From Ehretia macrophylla (lineage: Eukaryota; Streptophyta; Magnoliopsida; Boraginales; Ehretiaceae): a DNA stretch of 64,000 bases. This document shows positions 59,651-64,000 of the stretch, one piece after another; the first letter of the stretch is position 1; each line of letters begins with the position of its first letter. Below the pieces are notes generated by a model. The model saw only the letters and a program-made list of their open reading frames with translations, was not told the origin of the DNA and did no database searches. Both the position numbers and the translations under genes were made by a program. The stretch spans positions 23,338,139 through 23,402,138 of the forward strand of contig CM075769.1 in assembly GCA_037974665.1 (NCBI GenBank), written 5' to 3'.

Positions 59651-61435
59651 TGTTAGGAATTGTATGCCCTAAAGACCATTAGCAGTAAGACGTCTTAATG
59701 AATGGATATTATAACGATTAATAATCAGTGCATCTTACATGAGCATCTTTATACTCTCATTATATTCTTTATATATATGCATGCTAAGGCTCCTTGATTT
59801 GAGTGAATGGCATAGGTGCGTGGTGATCCATACAAAAGATATATGCCATGAGGCTTGAATCTAAACTATAGGTTCATAACCGTACAGTGAAGTTGGGCAC
59901 TTCACTATGGAAGGTTATAATGAGAAAATCTCTTATTTGGTAGGGTCCTACCTTGGTCATTGGAAGGGCTTTCCGGACTTTTCTCATTAGTGCATGAGAA
60001 TGCATTGAACTAGACTATGGTAGATGTGATCTCTATAAAAGTACTATTGCTCGAATGAGATCAGAAACATCTCAAGCTACTAAGAGACCAATGCTCTAGT
60101 TCTCGAGCATATGTGAATGACCAATGAACTCAAAGACATGTATTTTGATTTACTATGGGTGAGATCTTTTATGGGTCAATAGCTCTGTGTTTTGGATACA
60201 TGGACTTGACTAGTTGGCACATGCATATGTGTCAAGTCGTTCTATGTCATCTTAAAGATGGGTTATCCCCATTTGTGATATCCTATTAATCATCGGAACC
60301 TAAGTACTTAGTAATATAGTCAACCGGGACTATATTTAGATATTGAACTTGTGGGTCGCTTCTAGGATCAAGAGAATAATATCTAGATGATGACTATTGG
60401 AGGATTAGATGCACAAAAAATAGAGGTAATCAAGAAAGGTGGATAGTACAAAGTCAAGACCTAGTATTGATTACGGGTTCTACATAGAGGGGCATTGTGG
60501 TCTTTTATACTTAGTAGGTCAAAGACATAGTCAAACCTCATTTGACTGGCATCATGGGAATGAGTATTTGTACTAGAGTGCAGTCATAGCTCTATAGTGG
60601 AATAAGCTAGGGTTAAAATGAATAGAATGTAGCTAGTGTTTAGCAGGGACATTTTAGTCATTTTGGAGCTAGGGAGAATATGTCTTTTGGTCCTTTTTCT
60701 ATCTAATTTCCATATTGGTAGGTACACTTTCCTTTTCTCTATGAATGTCGTGTGGAGTGTGTATTTGACAAAAGGAAGTTGTGTGGATGGATTAGGAAAG
60801 TAAGAAGATGGAATTGTAGGCTAGCTATTATTGTAGGACTCTTTATTTTATGGATTTATCTTTATCAAAAGATATAAATTCATAAAGATAAATAAAGAGA
60901 TAATACAATGATTATCTAGCATTAATAATATGGACAAGATATAGTACAGATACATTATTGGATGCAAGTACAATTTCTAGGTCTCCTAGTACTCCTAAAA
61001 CACATGATTACTTAGGACTCTTGCTTATTAATACACGGCCAACTAAGAAAAAAATGGGAATTAATTTTTCCTTCTTTTGTGAGAATATCACACGGCCATA
61101 GAGAGGAAAAAGTGAGAATGAGTTTCGTCCCACAACGAATATCACCAAGGCTTGGAATTAGAATAGAAGAGAAGATCAATTATGACTTCCCCTTGGTAGC
61201 CGCAGATTTCTTTTTCCATTGGTGTGGAGCTCTTGGCTAAGGCAAGCAAGGAGGAGTGGTGTCTACTCATTGCAGCCATCGTGTGGTGAGCATCATAGAG
61301 TGTTGAGTTTTGACGCCAACACTTAAAAGGTAATAAATCTGTTCGCGAAATCTTAAACTGCGTTTTATGCATGTATGCCTGCTTGTTTATATGTATTTGC
61401 TTGGTTATCGGTTCTTGATTGCTTCCGCTGCACTA
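59651..61435 (+). mobile_element. Element C, plus-strand LTR-like copy, possible TSD GATTA
   Basis: It starts TGTTAGGAATTGTATGCCC, a start seen in a family of long non-coding LTR elements of dicots, and ends near GCTTCCGCTGCACTA. GATTA occurs immediately outside both ends (59646-59650 and 61436-61440). The 1785-bp unit has no coding sequence. The first 500 bp match the minus-strand copy at 7485-7985. The end is atypical (TA instead of CA), so the exact right boundary is less certain. Confidence 0.6.
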
Positions 61436-61539
61436 GATTAAGGTTTTGATGCCTAAATCACTAGTAATCTAGGCTATTGAACCCTGGATAATAACCATAA
61501 AATTAAAATCTTCTGGGAATGGCTAAAGGTTGCTAATGG

Positions 61540-61556
61540 CCCTACGGTGGGCGCCA
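61540..61556 (-). promoter_or_regulatory. Primer binding site of element X (TGGCGCC type)
   Basis: The minus strand reads TGGCGCCCACCGTAGGG just after the LTR. This TGGCGCC-type site is common in Tat-lineage Ty3/gypsy elements of plants. It orients element X on the minus strand with its 5' LTR at 61563-61857. Confidence 0.65.
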
Positions 61557-61562
61557 AATTTT

Positions 61563-61857
61563 AGACAATCAGAATCTACAATTAAGATTATGTGGCTTCC
61601 ACCTCCATAGATCTATTATTTAGATCACGTGATTTCTACCTTCATAATCCATTTTTTAGTGCACTAGCAAGCTTTCCCTATTCCAGAAGACTCAAAGCAT
61701 GATTCTCTTAGACGGAGTTTCCCTTGGCATGTCTATTTATAGATTTGTCTTGTCTTGTTGCCCAAGTCGGGCCTTTGGTCATGTGGGTTTGAGTTAGCCC
61801 ATACCCAATTATTTATTAATAGCTAGACTTAGGCCTAGGGTATATTTTGCCACTACA
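61563..61857 (-). repeat. Element X, 5' LTR
   Basis: About 295 bp. The minus strand starts TGTAGTGGCAAAATATACCC. It matches the split 3' LTR (55495-55649 plus 58163-58318, about 0.3 kb when joined). It abuts sequence of the neighbouring gypsy element at 61858. Confidence 0.7.
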
Positions 61858-62349
61858 GTTGCCAAGCTGTGCCCGCGGGCATCATCTTGGCATGTCTACA
61901 TGCCACAACGGCGGATATGCCCGTCTTGGAAGAGAGATTATACTTAACAGACTATTTGGAAATTCATTTGATTTATATATTTGTTGTACGTATTCCTTTT
62001 CTGCTCCTATATCTTGAACTTTGTTTTTGTTACTTTGACAGGAATACGTATGGCACAGAACGGAAATAATTCTAGATACGTTCTAGGAAACGTCTCGCTA
62101 CGAGGATATTATTAAACTAATAAAACTCTAGGATGTTAGAGAAAAATAACAATCTTTGAAAATAGATAAATTGAAAGGTATCTGAAATAGGCTACAAAGC
62201 CACCTATTTATACTAAGCTAAACTAATCCTAATCCATCTAGGATAAGCTAATCCTATTCTATAAAGAAATCATATCCTATATATGATAAACTAAAAACGT
62301 AACAAAAATTAAAATAAGACATAAAATAAAATAGTATTGACTCGTGGGC
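61858..62349 (-). mobile_element. 3' untranslated/LTR region of the minus-strand Ty3/gypsy element
   Basis: Downstream of the integrase stop on the minus strand are a TATA-like segment (tagtataaataggtggcttt, about 62210) and then a leader-like tract (ctagagttttatta, cgagacgtttcctagaac). This is the arrangement of a short chromovirus LTR. Exact LTR limits could not be set, and the 5' part of the element lies outside the window. Confidence 0.5.
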
Positions 62350-64000
62350 CTAGTTAGAAGTCTTTCTCTTGGTCTTGGCCCAATTAATCTCGTCTATCAA
62401 CAAATCGGCATCTTGTTCCTCATCAATCCTTCCCACTTGAGAAAACCTCGCCCTTGAGTTTAAGTCTGGATATGCAACCTCTTCCTTGGGAAAATATTCA
62501 TATAAGTCTCCCACATTAAAAGTATTGAAAATTCCCCATCTATCGGGAAGATCAACCACATAGGCATTGTCATTGATTTTCTTTGTAATCTCGTATGGCC
62601 TATATTTCTTGGGATGGAACTTGTTATATGTGCCAATTGGAAACCTCTCTTTGTGTAAATATACCATGATAAAATCCCCTTCTCTGAAAACTTTCGGACG
62701 CTAGTGTTTATCAGCTGCAACTTTGTATTTAGCATTAGAGACCTAAATGTGCTGTTTGACTTATTCTTGAAGTTCCCACACTTGATTTGCCATTTTGTTA
62801 GCAGCACTGCTGACATCTTGGAATTTAGGTAAACGAGCTAAATCCAGTGCATGCTTCGACACCTTTGTATAAATAATGGCAAAAGGCGAAGCTCCAGTAG
62901 AACAATGTACATAATTATTATAGGCGATTCGGCTTGGGCTAGTGCAAAATCCCATTGTTTCGGCTTGTCTTGGCATATGCAGTGAATTAAACTTCCCAAG
63001 GTCTTGTTGGTGACTTCAGTTTGGTCGTCCGTTTGAGGATGCGCAGTATTACTGAATTTCAAGCTAGAGTCAAAACGCTTCCACAAAGTAAGCCAAAAAT
63101 GTGACAAGAATTTAGAATCCCTATCAGAAGTGATGGATTTAGGAACTCCATGTAGGCGCCCCACATCCTAGAAAAATAACCTCACAATATGTATTGCATT
63201 TGATATTTTCCTGCAAGGAATAAAGTGTGTCATCTTGGAGAATTTGTCAATGACTACAAATACAGAATCAACTCCTCTCTGAGTTTCGGGTAACCTTAGA
63301 ACAAAGTCCATGGACAAGTCTTCCAAAATATTCTATGGAATAGGCAAGGGCATGTAGAGACCTATATTTTGTGTCTAACATTTTGATGTTTGACAAATTG
63401 GGCATTTTCACACAAAATTTCCTATATCTCTTTTTGACTGTGGCTAGTAATACCCTTCCTCCATACTGGTTATAGTTTTATCTCGACCCAGATGTCCACC
63501 TAATCCACCTCTATGCTAGTCATGAATAATCTTCTCACGCAAGGATAACATGAGAATATATAGTTGGTTACCTTTAAATAAAAATTCATCATGGACATGG
63601 TAATCACCTATGGGTTGTCTCTGTATGTATTTATGCCATATGCTACCAAAATCTTTGTTGCTTTCATACAACCCTTTCAAACAATCAAGCCCTACAATTG
63701 CACCACTCAGTGTGACAAGTAGGCTGACACAATGACTTAAGGCATCTACAACACAATTTTTTTTACTTGACTTGTGTTTGATAACATATGTGAATTGCTT
63801 CAAATAAGAAGCCCAATGTGCATGAATTTTATTCAAATGTCCTGGCTCTTGAAGTGTTTAAGGCTTCATGATCTGAATAAATAACAAATTCACTCAGGAT
63901 TAAATAGTATTCCCATTGTCGTAGAGCCCAAAATAAAAAGATATAATTCATGCTCATATGTGGACCTTTTTCTGTGTGTTTCACTAAGTTTTTCACTATA
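62350..64000 (-). pseudogene. Ty3/gypsy polyprotein fragment: RNase H, integrase zinc finger, core and C-terminus, decayed
   Basis: Minus strand, running from the window edge. RNase H: YSEKLSE..STYEHELY (about 63950) and then HAHWASYLKQFTYVIKHK with a VVDALSH box (63770). Integrase: an H..H part near 63520, CPICQTSK (63390), [15 protein letters not shown] and [14 protein letters not shown] (63250), [12 protein letters not shown] (63110), [17 protein letters not shown] (63040), then KERFPIGTYNKFHPKKY and DNAYVVDLPD (62570). The FPIGTYNK-type C-terminus and RNase H text suggest a chromovirus of the CRM/Galadriel/Reina group; the exact lineage is uncertain. Multiple in-frame stops and at least three frame changes make it non-functional. 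No chromodomain was seen. Confidence 0.85.

Noticed and set aside
1..64000. CRISPR arrays, rRNA or tRNA genes, bacterial or organellar inserts, endogenous pararetrovirus
   Set aside because: No regularly spaced short repeats, rRNA or tRNA structures, or chloroplast, mitochondrial or viral coat motifs were found. The only tRNA-related signals are retroelement primer sites.
1..64000. A new multi-gene functional system
   Set aside because: Only one intact gene is present and it belongs to a known plant nuclear protein family. The remaining content is explained by transposable elements and their decay.

Overview
The window looks like gene-poor, transposable-element-rich nuclear DNA of a eudicot plant. 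It is AT-rich, almost everything in it is LTR-retrotransposon sequence, and the one clear gene is an intron-containing plant SWIB-domain gene. The species cannot be named from this sequence. There are no rRNA or tRNA genes, CRISPR arrays or bacterial-style operons.

Layout, left to right. 1-3276: the tail of a decayed chromodomain-type Ty3/gypsy element and its 3' LTR (family A). 3277-7985: a degraded minus-strand element C, split by a solo family A LTR (4717-7484). 8016-11770: a small MITE-like unit, undiagnosed DNA and an LTR remnant of Athila/Tat type. 13022-33203: one minus-strand, gag-only, SIRE-like Ty1/copia relic of about 5.8 kb, spread over 20 kb by three insertions. These are a composite LTR element in its 3' LTR (13646-18454), a family A solo LTR in its interior (19790-23628), and in its 5' LTR a family B solo LTR (26343-32051) that itself contains a family A solo LTR (28288-31300). 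33811-37846: another family A solo LTR. 38020-40090: a 5'-truncated LINE on the minus strand. 40271-41483: a non-autonomous hAT element ending about 210 bp upstream of the gene.

41693-44831: the only intact gene, with five coding exons and a predicted 337-aa protein carrying a DEK_C domain and two SWIB domains. An Au-SINE-like fragment lies in intron 1, and an intron is likely in the 3' UTR. 46679-54378: a complete, very young, non-coding LTR retrotransposon of family B with two almost identical 2.46-kb LTRs, a PBS, a PPT and CTCTT target duplications. 55495-61857: an old minus-strand element with 0.3-kb LTRs; its 3' LTR contains a family A solo LTR and its interior contains a plus-strand copy of element C. 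61858-64000: the 3' half of a decayed Ty3/gypsy polyprotein on the minus strand.

The best-supported results are the exact target-site duplications around six LTR units of families A and B, plus one whole element. They allow the insertion order to be reconstructed. A roughly 15-nt core (AGCCCGATRCTGCCC or its complement) is kept in LTRs of otherwise diverged families, and a palindrome, GGTTGCGCAACC, is kept in all six family A LTRs. I found no new enzymatic or defence system. The unusual content is the nested transposon architecture, the non-autonomous elements and these conserved LTR cores.
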